Source of the DNA: an uncultured Bacteroidales bacterium
GTDB taxonomy: Bacteria; Bacteroidota; Bacteroidia; Bacteroidales; Bacteroidaceae
Direction: 5' to 3'
Assembly: GCA_902801325.1 (NCBI GenBank)
Contig: CADCHQ010000010.1
Location: 1-64,000 of the forward strand
DNA: 64,000 bases
Both the position numbers and the translations under genes were made by a program. Of the stretch, positions 8,631 to 17,179 are shown in pieces; the stretch's first letter is position 1; the number at the start of each line of letters is the position of its first letter. The notes under the pieces are model-generated. The model had not been told where the DNA came from. It did not search any database and worked only from the letters and a program-made list of their open reading frames with translations.

Positions 8631-9923
8631 GTAGAACGGAAATACCTCCTCACTTTCATCCTCATTACTTCGTTGTTTGCCCTGTGGGGTTTTGCCAACG
8701 ACATCACGAACCCCATGGTGGCGGCATTCCAGACACTGATGGAAATCTCTGCTGCCAAGGCCTCGATGGTGCAGTTTGCCTTCTATGGCGGCTATGCAAC
8801 GATGGCAGTTCCTGCAGCCCTGTTCATCCGCAAGTACTCCTATAAAGTGGGTGTGCTCATCGGCCTCGGACTCTATGCCGTAGGAGCCTTCCTCTTCATC
8901 CCTGCTGCCCAGTTCCAGCAGTTCACGTTCTTCTGCGTGTCGCTCTACATCCTCACGTTCGGACTGGCTTTCCTCGAGACCAGTGCCAATCCCTTCATTC
9001 TCTCTCTGGGAGCAAAGGAGAACAGTACACGCCGACTCAATCTGGCTCAGGCCTTCAATCCTGTGGGTTCGCTCTCAGGAATGGCTGTGGCTTCGTTCAT
9101 CGTACTTCCCAACCTCATCAGCGATCGTCGCGATGCTGCAGGACAGATACTCTTTCACGGCTTGAGCGAAGCCGAGAAGGCCAACATCCGCGTCCACGAC
9201 CTTGCCATCATTCGCGATCCCTATGTGGCTATCGGATTGGTGGTGCTCGTGATGTTCGTCATCATTGCCCTCACCAAGATGCCAATCCTCAAGGGCGAGG
9301 GAGAGCAGTCGAAAGCAAGTCAGACGCTTTCTCGTCTTTGGCACAATCGCATCTATCGGAATGGTGTCTTGGCTCAAGTGCTGTATGTGGCCGCACAGAT
9401 CATGTGCTGGACCTTCATCATTCAGTATGCCGACCACTTGGGTATCGATAAGGCAACGGCACAGCGTTACAACATACTTGCGATGTCGCTCTCGCTTACG
9501 GGTCGCTTCGTGGGAACCTACATCATGAAGTACATCAACCAACGTCGTCTGCTTGCCATCTTTGGCGTGGGTGCCACCATCTGCACAATTGGAGCCATCT
9601 GCATCGAAGGAATGATGGGTCTCTATAGCCTTGTGTGCATCAGTCTGTTCATGTCCATCATGTTCCCCAGCATCTACGGAATTGCTTTGGAGAACGTGAG
9701 TGCCGAAGACACCTCTCTTGGTGCTGCCTTCCTGGTTATGGCTATCGTGGGTGGAGCGTTGATGCCTCCTCTGCAGGGGCTCATCATCGACCAGCAGGAG
9801 ATTCTGGGTTGGCCTGCTGTCAATGTATCCTTCATCCTGCCGCTCATCAGTTTCATCCTGATTACGGTTTATGGCTATCAGACATATAAAAAGGGGACTC
9901 TCCCCCTTACCCCTCCCTGTTAA
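8547..9923 (+). CDS. fucP: L-fucose:H+ symporter, major facilitator superfamily
   Basis: Inner-membrane sugar permease of 458 aa with about 12 hydrophobic segments. The signature LFALWGFANDITNPMV in helix 1 and the ETSANPFI motif are characteristic of FucP/GluP-type transporters. The first 33 residues before helix 1 are unusually long. Residues 15-28 are supplied by the forward palindromic arm. The final residues (KKGTLPLTPPC) and the stop codon come from a reverse arm, so both ends of the protein are written by repeat DNA. It follows fucI and precedes the mutarotase, consistent with fucose uptake. Confidence 0.93.
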   Translation: MNTSMNDTSVQVQTTPSQTERSRGGSPLVERKYLLTFILITSLFALWGFANDITNPMVAAFQTLMEISAAKASMVQFAFYGGYATMAVPAALFIRKYSYKVGVLIGLGLYAVGAFLFIPAAQFQQFTFFCVSLYILTFGLAFLETSANPFILSLGAKENSTRRLNLAQAFNPVGSLSGMAVASFIVLPNLISDRRDAAGQILFHGLSEAEKANIRVHDLAIIRDPYVAIGLVVLVMFVIIALTKMPILKGEGEQSKASQTLSRLWHNRIYRNGVLAQVLYVAAQIMCWTFIIQYADHLGIDKATAQRYNILAMSLSLTGRFVGTYIMKYINQRRLLAIFGVGATICTIGAICIEGMMGLYSLVCISLFMSIMFPSIYGIALENVSAEDTSLGAAFLVMAIVGGALMPPLQGLIIDQQEILGWPAVNVSFILPLISFILITVYGYQTYKKGTLPLTPPC

Positions 9924-10044
9924 GGAGGGGGGCGGTTGCATAAAAACTGAGAACCATCTACACAATACAATTTAATAATATATGAATACATCCACTCAAT
10001 CACATACTGCTCCCTCCCTAGAAGGGAGGGCGGGGGGTGAGTCC
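9892..10044. repeat. BIME-like inverted pair across the fucP-mutarotase junction
   Basis: The reverse arm at 9892-9936 (GGGGACTCTCCCCC, then CCCTCCCTGTTAAGGAGGGG) encodes the last fucP codons and its stop. A core of about 73 bp carries the mutarotase ATG at 9982. The forward arm at 10010-10044 (CTCCCTCCCT then AGGGAGGGCGGGG) is translated from residue 10. Confidence 0.8.
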
Positions 10045-10419
10045 GGTTTTGTTCAGAAGCACTATCAAGTGCCCGTGAAGCGTTATTGCCAGACGATGGA
10101 CCTGAAGGACAATCCCGAACTGATTGCCGAATATCGCCGTCGCCATAGCAAGGAATCAGCATGGCCTGAAATACTTGATGGCATTCGTGAGGTAGGCATA
10201 CTGGAGATGGAGATATACATCTTGGGCACGCGTCTGTTTATGATTGTGGAAACACCTCTCGACTTCGATTGGGATTCGGCAATGGCCCGTCTGGCCACCT
10301 TGCCTCGCCAACAGGAGTGGGAGGACTATATGGCCATCTTTCAGCAGTGTGCCGAAGGGGCTACCAGTGACGAGAAGTGGCAGATGATGGACCGCATGTT
10401 TTATTTGTATGAGAAGTGA
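9982..10419 (+). CDS. L-rhamnose/L-fucose mutarotase (RhaM-like, DUF718)
   Basis: Small cytoplasmic alpha/beta-barrel protein of 145 aa in the RhaM family, which interconverts alpha and beta anomers of 6-deoxyhexoses. Family features include the YCQTMDLKDNPELIAEYRRRH stretch and a C-terminal WQMMDRMFYL. Its last place in the fucose locus suggests that it supplies the right fucose anomer to the isomerase or dehydrogenase. Residues 10-21 (APSLEGRAGGES) are written by a forward palindromic arm and almost match the same positions of the amidohydrolase at 4632. The native protein probably starts near the KRYCQTMD segment. Confidence 0.88.
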   Translation: MNTSTQSHTAPSLEGRAGGESGFVQKHYQVPVKRYCQTMDLKDNPELIAEYRRRHSKESAWPEILDGIREVGILEMEIYILGTRLFMIVETPLDFDWDSAMARLATLPRQQEWEDYMAIFQQCAEGATSDEKWQMMDRMFYLYEK

Positions 10420-10473
10420 CGTTCGTCTGCCTCATTGAATAAAGCGTTTTGATGCACACGAAGATACGATGAC

Positions 10474-13400
10474 ATGAAAAAGCAAATCTTGACACTTGTT
10501 ACTCTGTTTGTCGTTCAAGTGATAAGTGCACAACAGGGTAGAGTGGACTACGTCAATCCCTTTATAGGCACAGAGGGCATGGGACATACCTTCCCTGGTG
10601 CTTGTGCTCCCTTCGGCATCGTGCAACTCTCTCCAGACACCGACACGATACCGCATAATGTCGACGGACACTATCAAGGCAAGGTCTACGAGTATTGTGC
10701 CGGCTATCAGCACACCGATAGTACCATCGTGGGTTTCAGTCATACCCATCTGAGTGGTACAGGACACTCCGACCTTGGCGATTTGCTCATCATGCCACAA
10801 ACTGGTGCTTTGCAACTCAATCCTGGTACGAAAGAGAATCCCGACGCCGGTTATCGGCAACGCTTTTCACACACGACCGAACGTGCGACACCAGGCTATT
10901 ACGAAGTTACGTTGGCAGACAATGGGGTACGCGCTCGTCTGACGGCGACACCACGCGTGGGAGTGCATCAGTACATCTATCCTGAGACGGCGGATTGCCA
11001 GCGCATCATCCTCGACCTGACGCATGGCATCTACAACTATGACGGCAAGGTGTTGTGGTCGACACTTCGCGTGGAGAACGACACACTCATTACGGGCTAT
11101 CGCATTACCGATGGTTGGGCTCGTTCAAATTACACCTACTTCGCCATCACGTTTAGCAAGCCAGTAAAGAACTATGGGTATCGTAATCGTAAGCCTGAAC
11201 AGTATGGCGGATTCTGGGGAAAGTTCGACCTTCAACACAATTTCCCAGACATTGCGGGAAGGAGTGTGGTGGCCTACTTCGAGTTTGACCCCAAGGATTG
11301 TGCCCAGTTGACAGTGAAAGTGGCTTTGTCGGCTGTTTCGACAGAGGGAGCAAAACTGAACCTGATGGCAGAGGCGGCAGGTAAAAACTTTGATGAAATC
11401 GCGGAAAACACGCGTGAGATGTGGGAACGCGAACTCAGTGTCATCGATTGCGAAGGAACGGCCGACCAGAAGGCAATGCTGTACACCTCGCTCTACCATA
11501 CGATGATTAACCCCTCCATTTATATGGATGTTGATCGCAAGTATCGGGGTGTGGACGGCAACATTCACGAGGCCGACGGCTTCAATAATTACACGGTATT
11601 CTCTATTTGGGACACCTACAGGGCAGAACATCCGTTGTTGGGTTTGCTAAAGCCTTCGCGGAACACCGATATGGTGCGTTCGATGATTCGGCATCAACAG
11701 CAGAACATAGTGGGAATGTTGCCAGTATGGAGTCTGATGGGTAATGAAGGCTGGTGCATGACGGGATATCATGCAGTCAGTGTATTGGCCGATGCTATCG
11801 CCAAAGGTGCCCAGATTGATGGCAACGAAGCCCTTGCGGCAATGGTGGCTACAGCCAACAACCGCTATTTCCCCAGTGTTAGAGCATACCGACGACTGGG
11901 TTATGCACCCTATGACCGTGATGGGACTGCCGCCTCGAACACGTTGGAGTATGCCTTTGATGATTGGACCATCTACCATGTAGCCCAACAATTGGGACGC
12001 AAGGACATAGAAGTTGAATTCCGTCAGCGTGCACAGAACTACCGCAACACCTATGACCCCTCCATCGGTTTTGCCTCTCCACGATACCGCGATGGGCATT
12101 TTAAGTCAGATCTCGATCCCTATCAGACCTATGGAGAGGGCTTCATTGAGGGTAACTCGTGGAACTTCTCATTCCATGTGCCGCACGATGTACGTGGGCT
12201 CATTCAGTGCATGGGCGGGGAAAAGGCTTTCTTGGATAAACTGAACCGTCTCTTCGAGATGGATCTGCCAGAGAAATACTATGTCGATAATGAAGACATT
12301 ACGTCCGATTGTCTGGTGGGTGGTTACGTTCATGGCAATGAACCCAGTCATCATGTACCCTACCTTTATGCTTGGACATCAACGCCTTGGAAGACCCAAC
12401 AGTGGTTGCGTACCATCATGAACCAGATGTATCGCAATCATATTCGTGGGCTTGGAGGCAATGACGACTGCGGACAGATGTCGGCTTGGTACATATTCTC
12501 GGCTATGGGCTTCTATCCTGTGTGTCCAGGCTCTGACCAATATGTTTTGGGTGCTCCTTATCTGCCTTACATGAAGGTCACGTTGGAGAATGGTAAGACA
12601 ATAGAGATTCGTGCCCCCAAGGTAAGCGATAAAAACCGATATGTACGCAGTGTGCGACTCAATGGGAAGCCTTATTCCCGTCTCTATCTAACCCACGATC
12701 AACTCACGCAAGGATGCATCTTGGAGTTTGAGATGGCCTCCAAACCCAATGTTCATCGTGGACTGTCATTGTCCGATAAACCCTATTCGCTTACGGATGA
12801 ATTGCAGTCTGCCAGTGCTTCCATAGCCCAACGTATGAGTACGCAGTTCACAGCTGAAGACCTCCGATGGAACAGTCACCTGCAGTCCATTACCTTTACT
12901 GACCTTGCTCCAGATACGAAGGGGTCGGCCATATACCATTCACTCATTCCGACTCCCGACCCCTACATCCGCAGTGTGGCACGTGAGGTTATGCGTTGCC
13001 TTTATTACACACCAGAAGACAGTATGCCTATGCTTCGTCACCTCGACTATGTATTGCGTGATGCAGACGGCATCTCATGGAAGGATGGGGGTAATGGGCG
13101 TGTTCGGATCACCTACACCACAGGGCACATCGAACGCTCGTTCGCCTCGTCTGACACCGCACGTGTCGATTTCGAGACTCGTGGAGTGCTGTTGCATGAG
13201 TTGACGCACGCCTTCCAACTTGAACCGCATGGCATTGGTCCTTATGGAGGGTCGAATCCTGCCGTGTGGGAAATGATTGAGGGTACTGCCGACGCTGTCC
13301 GTGTTGCATGCGGAGGATTTCATGGCGAGAGCGACAGGCCAAAGGGAGGCAGTTATCACAATGGTTATCGCTACATCGGCTATTTCTTCAATTGGGTTCG

Positions 13401-13554
13401 TCTGACGAAAGACCCTGATTTCATTCGGAAGATGAATCGTTCCTGTCTGGAGGTTGTACCTTGGTCGTGGGATGGAGCTGTCAATTATGCCCTTGGTCCA
13501 GGTCACACCATCGATGCACTTTGGGAAGAGTACCAAAGGGATATGAGGGATTGA
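10474..13554 (+). CDS. GH92 alpha-mannosidase fused to a basic-secretory-protein (HExxH) peptidase domain
   Basis: Exported protein of 1026 aa with a signal peptide (about residues 1-20, ending VISAQ). Residues about 25-750 form a GH92 alpha-mannosidase, seen in DYVNPFIGTEGMGHTFPG, FSIWDTYRAEHP and GNDDCGQMSAWYIFSAMG. GH92 enzymes are calcium-dependent exo-mannosidases acting on N-glycan mannose. Residues about 780-1020 form a plant-type basic-secretory-protein domain with a metallopeptidase motif HELTH at 908-912. The pairing suggests attack on both glycan and polypeptide of glycoproteins (inference). The next gene starts 90 bases later, after a reverse palindromic arm. Confidence 0.9.
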   Translation: MKKQILTLVTLFVVQVISAQQGRVDYVNPFIGTEGMGHTFPGACAPFGIVQLSPDTDTIPHNVDGHYQGKVYEYCAGYQHTDSTIVGFSHTHLSGTGHSDLGDLLIMPQTGALQLNPGTKENPDAGYRQRFSHTTERATPGYYEVTLADNGVRARLTATPRVGVHQYIYPETADCQRIILDLTHGIYNYDGKVLWSTLRVENDTLITGYRITDGWARSNYTYFAITFSKPVKNYGYRNRKPEQYGGFWGKFDLQHNFPDIAGRSVVAYFEFDPKDCAQLTVKVALSAVSTEGAKLNLMAEAAGKNFDEIAENTREMWERELSVIDCEGTADQKAMLYTSLYHTMINPSIYMDVDRKYRGVDGNIHEADGFNNYTVFSIWDTYRAEHPLLGLLKPSRNTDMVRSMIRHQQQNIVGMLPVWSLMGNEGWCMTGYHAVSVLADAIAKGAQIDGNEALAAMVATANNRYFPSVRAYRRLGYAPYDRDGTAASNTLEYAFDDWTIYHVAQQLGRKDIEVEFRQRAQNYRNTYDPSIGFASPRYRDGHFKSDLDPYQTYGEGFIEGNSWNFSFHVPHDVRGLIQCMGGEKAFLDKLNRLFEMDLPEKYYVDNEDITSDCLVGGYVHGNEPSHHVPYLYAWTSTPWKTQQWLRTIMNQMYRNHIRGLGGNDDCGQMSAWYIFSAMGFYPVCPGSDQYVLGAPYLPYMKVTLENGKTIEIRAPKVSDKNRYVRSVRLNGKPYSRLYLTHDQLTQGCILEFEMASKPNVHRGLSLSDKPYSLTDELQSASASIAQRMSTQFTAEDLRWNSHLQSITFTDLAPDTKGSAIYHSLIPTPDPYIRSVAREVMRCLYYTPEDSMPMLRHLDYVLRDADGISWKDGGNGRVRITYTTGHIERSFASSDTARVDFETRGVLLHELTHAFQLEPHGIGPYGGSNPAVWEMIEGTADAVRVACGGFHGESDRPKGGSYHNGYRYIGYFFNWVRLTKDPDFIRKMNRSCLEVVPWSWDGAVNYALGPGHTIDALWEEYQRDMRD

Positions 13555-13556
13555 AA

Positions 13557-13590
13557 GACCCTCTCCAGTCCTCTCCCTTAAAGGGCGAGG
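13557..13590. repeat. Single reverse palindromic arm after the GH92 stop
   Basis: AGACCCTCTCC followed by CTCTCCCTTAAAGGGCGAGG begins two bases after the TGA stop. No forward arm follows; the remaining spacer (13598-13643) instead holds 8-9-bp repeats of the type TTAACTCC. Confidence 0.65.
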
Positions 13591-13644
13591 CATTAGTAAC
13601 GGCTTAACTCCATCACTCCTTAACTCCCATAACTCCTTAATAAA

Positions 13645-15705
13645 ATGATTAATCGCGAACTATTAGAACCCAAGAGTATTGTTGTCATCGGAGGGTCGAA
13701 CAACGTACACAAACCCGGTGGCGCTGTCGTACGAAATCTCCTGCAGGGAGGCTATCGAGGAACCTTGCGTGTGGTGAACCCCAAAGAAGACGAGGTGCAA
13801 GGCGTCAAGGTGTTTCACGACGCCAGCGAACTGCCTCCAACCGAACTAGCCATCCTTGTCATTCCTGCCAAGTTGTGCCCCGATAACGTCGAACTGTTAG
13901 CGAAGGAGAAAGGCACAAAGGCTTTCATCATCATCTCGGCAGGCTTTGGCGAAGAGACGAAGGAAGGTGCCGTAATGGAACAGCGCATCATCGACACTTG
14001 TGCCCAGTATGGTGCAGCACTCATTGGTCCCAACTGCATCGGACTCTTGACTCGCAACCATCACTCAGTGTTCACAAAACCCATTCCTGCCCTGAATCCC
14101 AAGGGCGTAGACTTTGTCAGTGGGTCTGGCGCAACAGCGGTATTCATTCTCGAGAGTGCCGTCATAAAAGGTCTGCAGTTCAACAGCGTTTGGTCTATCG
14201 GTAACGGTAAGCAGATAGGCATCGAAGACGTGTTGCAGTATATGGATGAGCACTTCAATTCCGATACTGATTCTCACGTGAAACTGCTCTATATCGAGAA
14301 TATTACCAATCCCGACAAACTACTGTTCCACGCCAGCAACCTCATTCGAAAGGGTTGTCGCATAGCGGCCATCAAGGCTGGTTCCAGTGAGAGCGGCAGT
14401 AGGGCAGCGTCCAGTCATACGGGTGCCATCGCCTCCAGTGATGCGGCAGTCGAAGCCCTCTTCCGTAAGGCAGGCATCGTGCGCTGTTTCAGTCGCGAGG
14501 AACTCACCACAGTAGGATGCATCTTCACCTTGCCTCCACTGAAAGGACGCAACTTTGCCATCGTCACCCATGCAGGTGGACCAGGCGTTATGCTCACCGA
14601 TGCCCTCTCGAAGGGGGGACTCTGTGTTCCGAAGCTTGAGGGACCGTTGGTCGATGAATTGAAGGGACAGTTGTTCCCAGGTTCTGCCGTTGCTAACCCC
14701 ATCGACATATTGGCCACAGGTACTCCCGAACAGTTGGGAATTGCCATCGACTACTGCGAACAGAAGTTTGACAACATCGACGCTATTGCAGTCATCTATG
14801 GAACACCCGGACTCACCACCCTCTACGAGGCCTACGAGACCCTGCACAAGAAGATACTGGAGTGCAAGAAACCCATATTTCCTGTGTTGCCCAGTCTGCA
14901 TACCGCAGGACCTGAGGTCGCAGAGTTCCTGCAGAAAGGACACGTCAACTTTTCCGACGAGGTGACGCTGGCCACAGCCCTCTCCCAGATTATGCACACG
15001 CCACAACCTGCACCGCCAGAGGTGCAACTCTATGGAATCGACCTCCCGCAACTCCACAAAATCATTCATGGCATAGACAGCAATGGCTATGTGTCGCCGC
15101 AGACCGTTCGCGACATTCTCTCTTGTGCTGGCATTCCTATGGTATCGGAATTCGTCTCTGCCCAGAAGGACGAACTCGTGGCATTTGCCCAGCGCGTGGG
15201 TTATCCCGTTGTTGCCAAGGTCGTTGGTCCCATCCACAAGAGCGATGTGGGCGGTGTCACCCTAAATATTCGCACTCCCAAACATCTCGAACTCGAGTTC
15301 GAACGCATGATGCAAATTGAAGGTGCTACGGGTGTCATGGTGCAGAAGATGCTTAGGGGGACCGAACTGTTTATTGGTGCCAAGTATGAACCCAGTTTCG
15401 GACATGTGGTACTTTGCGGACTCGGAGGCATCTTCGTCGAGGTGCTCAAGGACGTTCGTTCGGGTCTGGCACCACTCAGTTACGGCGAGGCCTACTCCAT
15501 GATTCACTCCCTTCGTGGCTACAAGATTCTGCAGGGCACACGTGGACAGGCAGGCATCAACGAACAGAAGTATGCCGAGATCATTGTTCGCCTTTCCACC
15601 CTTCTTCGCTTTGCCACCGAAATCAAGGAGATGGACATCAATCCCCTTATTGCCGACGAGCACGATGTCGTAGCTGTTGACGCCCGCATCCTTATTGAAC
15701 GATGA
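13645..15705 (+). CDS. Acyl-CoA/acetate-CoA ligase (ADP-forming), fused alpha-beta
   Basis: Cytoplasmic enzyme of 686 aa that interconverts acyl-CoA plus ADP and phosphate with acid plus ATP, giving substrate-level ATP formation. The N-terminal CoA-binding domain (VVIGGSNNVHKPGG) is followed by two succinyl-CoA-synthetase-like domains with the phosphorylated histidine at His258 (SSHTGAIAS). A C-terminal ATP-grasp domain runs from about residue 465 (PVVAKVVGPIHKSDVGGV). Both subunits are in one chain. It ends before a convergent terminator. Acetate is the likely product, but other short acids are possible. Confidence 0.9.
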   Translation: MINRELLEPKSIVVIGGSNNVHKPGGAVVRNLLQGGYRGTLRVVNPKEDEVQGVKVFHDASELPPTELAILVIPAKLCPDNVELLAKEKGTKAFIIISAGFGEETKEGAVMEQRIIDTCAQYGAALIGPNCIGLLTRNHHSVFTKPIPALNPKGVDFVSGSGATAVFILESAVIKGLQFNSVWSIGNGKQIGIEDVLQYMDEHFNSDTDSHVKLLYIENITNPDKLLFHASNLIRKGCRIAAIKAGSSESGSRAASSHTGAIASSDAAVEALFRKAGIVRCFSREELTTVGCIFTLPPLKGRNFAIVTHAGGPGVMLTDALSKGGLCVPKLEGPLVDELKGQLFPGSAVANPIDILATGTPEQLGIAIDYCEQKFDNIDAIAVIYGTPGLTTLYEAYETLHKKILECKKPIFPVLPSLHTAGPEVAEFLQKGHVNFSDEVTLATALSQIMHTPQPAPPEVQLYGIDLPQLHKIIHGIDSNGYVSPQTVRDILSCAGIPMVSEFVSAQKDELVAFAQRVGYPVVAKVVGPIHKSDVGGVTLNIRTPKHLELEFERMMQIEGATGVMVQKMLRGTELFIGAKYEPSFGHVVLCGLGGIFVEVLKDVRSGLAPLSYGEAYSMIHSLRGYKILQGTRGQAGINEQKYAEIIVRLSTLLRFATEIKEMDINPLIADEHDVVAVDARILIER

Positions 15706-15750
15706 GGAATAACATCCTTGCTCTTTCATAGACTCAACATAACGCATTCG

Positions 15751-15792
15751 GGCATAAAAAACAGGGACATCCGTAATTGGGTGTCCCTGTTT
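15751..15792 (-). terminator. Convergent terminator between the acyl-CoA ligase and metY-type genes
   Basis: An 11-bp stem (AAACAGGGACA facing TGTCCCTGTTT) at 15759-15792 is flanked on the left by AAAAAA. It gives a U-tract for minus-strand transcripts and may serve weakly for the plus strand. Confidence 0.8.
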
Positions 15793-15816
15793 GTGTTGTT
15801 GTCGGTGTGAACTCTA

Positions 15817-17094
15817 TTACATCTTATCCATCGCCTGCTGGAGGTCGGCAATGATGTCATCTGCATTCTCGATGCCGATGGACAGACGAACCAAGTCGGG
15901 TGCAACACCAGCCTCACGCAGTTGCTCGTCGCTGAGTTGGCGATGGGTGTGGCTGGCGGGATGGAGCACGCAAGTGCGGGCATCTGCTACATGGGTCACG
16001 ATGCTGATGAAGTCGAGGTTGTCCATGAAACGGATAGCATCCTCGCGCGTTCCCTTCAGTCCAAAGGCAATGACGCCACAAGTGCCGTTCGGCATATACT
16101 TCTGTGCCAGGGGGTAGTACTTGTTCGAGGGCAGACCAGCATAGTTAATCCATGAAACGCGTGGGTTCTTCTCCAACCATTCGGCTACGCGCTGGGCATT
16201 CTCGCAATGACGTTGCATACGCAGATGCAAGGTTTCGAGTCCCAGGTTGAGTAGGAAAGCGTTCTGGGGTGAAGCCATCGAACCGAGGTCGCGCATCAAC
16301 TGAGCCACCAACTTGGTCGTGTAAGCGCCCTTCCCAAATGCCTTTGTATAGGTGAGTCCGTGGTAACTCTCGTCGGGAGTCGTCAGACCAGGAAACTTGG
16401 CGCTATGGGCTTCCCAGTCGAAGTTTCCGCTGTCCACAACTGCACCGCCCACCTGTGTGGCGTGGCCGTCCATATATTTGGTGGTGGAGTGGGTAACGAT
16501 GTCGCATCCCCATTCGAAGGGACGGCAGTTGATGGGTGTGGCGAAGGTGTTGTCGACAATAAGGGGAACGCCGTGACGGTGAGCCATCTTGGCAAAGCGC
16601 TCGATGTCGAACACGTTGCCGCCAGGGTTGGAGATGGTTTCGCCAAAGAAGCATTTCGTGTTGGGACGGAACTCCTTCTCAATGCGCTCGTCGTCCCAGT
16701 CGGGGTCGATGAATGTGCACTCTATGCCCAGTTTCTTCATGGTCACACCAAAGAGGTTATAGGTGCCGCCATAGATGTTGGAAGAGGTGATGAAATGGTC
16801 GCCTGCCTCGCAGATGTTGAACACGGCATAGAAGTTTGCCGCCTGTCCGCTTGAGGTCAGTACACAACCAACTCCGCCTTCGAGGGCGTTAATCTTCTTG
16901 GCTACAGCATCAACCGTGGGGTTAGCCAGACGAGTGTAGAAATAACCAGCTTCCTCCAAGTCGAAGAGCTTTGCCATTTGCTCGCTAGTTTCGTACTTGA
17001 AGGTTGTACTCTGGTATATGGGCAACTGTTGGGGTTCGCCCTTAGTAGGTTTCCATCCGCCGTGAATGCAGATGGTGTCGAGGTTCTTTTTCAT
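15817..17094 (-). CDS. O-acetylhomoserine aminocarboxypropyltransferase/cysteine synthase
   Basis: PLP enzyme of the Cys/Met metabolism family, 425 aa, making homocysteine from O-acetylhomoserine and sulfide (MetY type). Visible features are the N-terminal CIHGGWKPTKG, substrate-loop YFYTRLANPT, Asp181 that contacts the PLP ring (VDNTFATP), and the Schiff-base lysine Lys206 (HSTTKYMDGH). The length matches MetY and exceeds cystathionine synthases. It lies downstream of the carboxylesterase on the same strand. No SAM or other riboswitch fold is evident in the 85-base spacer. Confidence 0.93.
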   Translation of the reverse strand: MKKNLDTICIHGGWKPTKGEPQQLPIYQSTTFKYETSEQMAKLFDLEEAGYFYTRLANPTVDAVAKKINALEGGVGCVLTSSGQAANFYAVFNICEAGDHFITSSNIYGGTYNLFGVTMKKLGIECTFIDPDWDDERIEKEFRPNTKCFFGETISNPGGNVFDIERFAKMAHRHGVPLIVDNTFATPINCRPFEWGCDIVTHSTTKYMDGHATQVGGAVVDSGNFDWEAHSAKFPGLTTPDESYHGLTYTKAFGKGAYTTKLVAQLMRDLGSMASPQNAFLLNLGLETLHLRMQRHCENAQRVAEWLEKNPRVSWINYAGLPSNKYYPLAQKYMPNGTCGVIAFGLKGTREDAIRFMDNLDFISIVTHVADARTCVLHPASHTHRQLSDEQLREAGVAPDLVRLSIGIENADDIIADLQQAMDKM

Positions 17095-17131
17095 CTTGAT
17101 ATTTAAAGTTTTATTTGTTCTCTCATTAGGC

Positions 17132-17171
17132 TAAGCCCTCCTCCCCACGGGGGGAGCGGGGAGAGGGGCCG
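17132..17171. repeat. Palindromic arm downstream of the carboxylesterase
   Basis: CCCTCCTCCCC facing GGGGAGCGGGGAGAGGGG. On the minus strand it starts eight bases after the esterase stop and is in the reverse orientation, as for the other 3' copies. Confidence 0.6.
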
Positions 17172-17179
17172 TTCTTTCA

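Noticed and set aside
17095..17131. Possible SAM riboswitch before the O-acetylhomoserine gene
   Set aside because: The spacer is too short and contains only a palindromic arm and AT-rich sequence.
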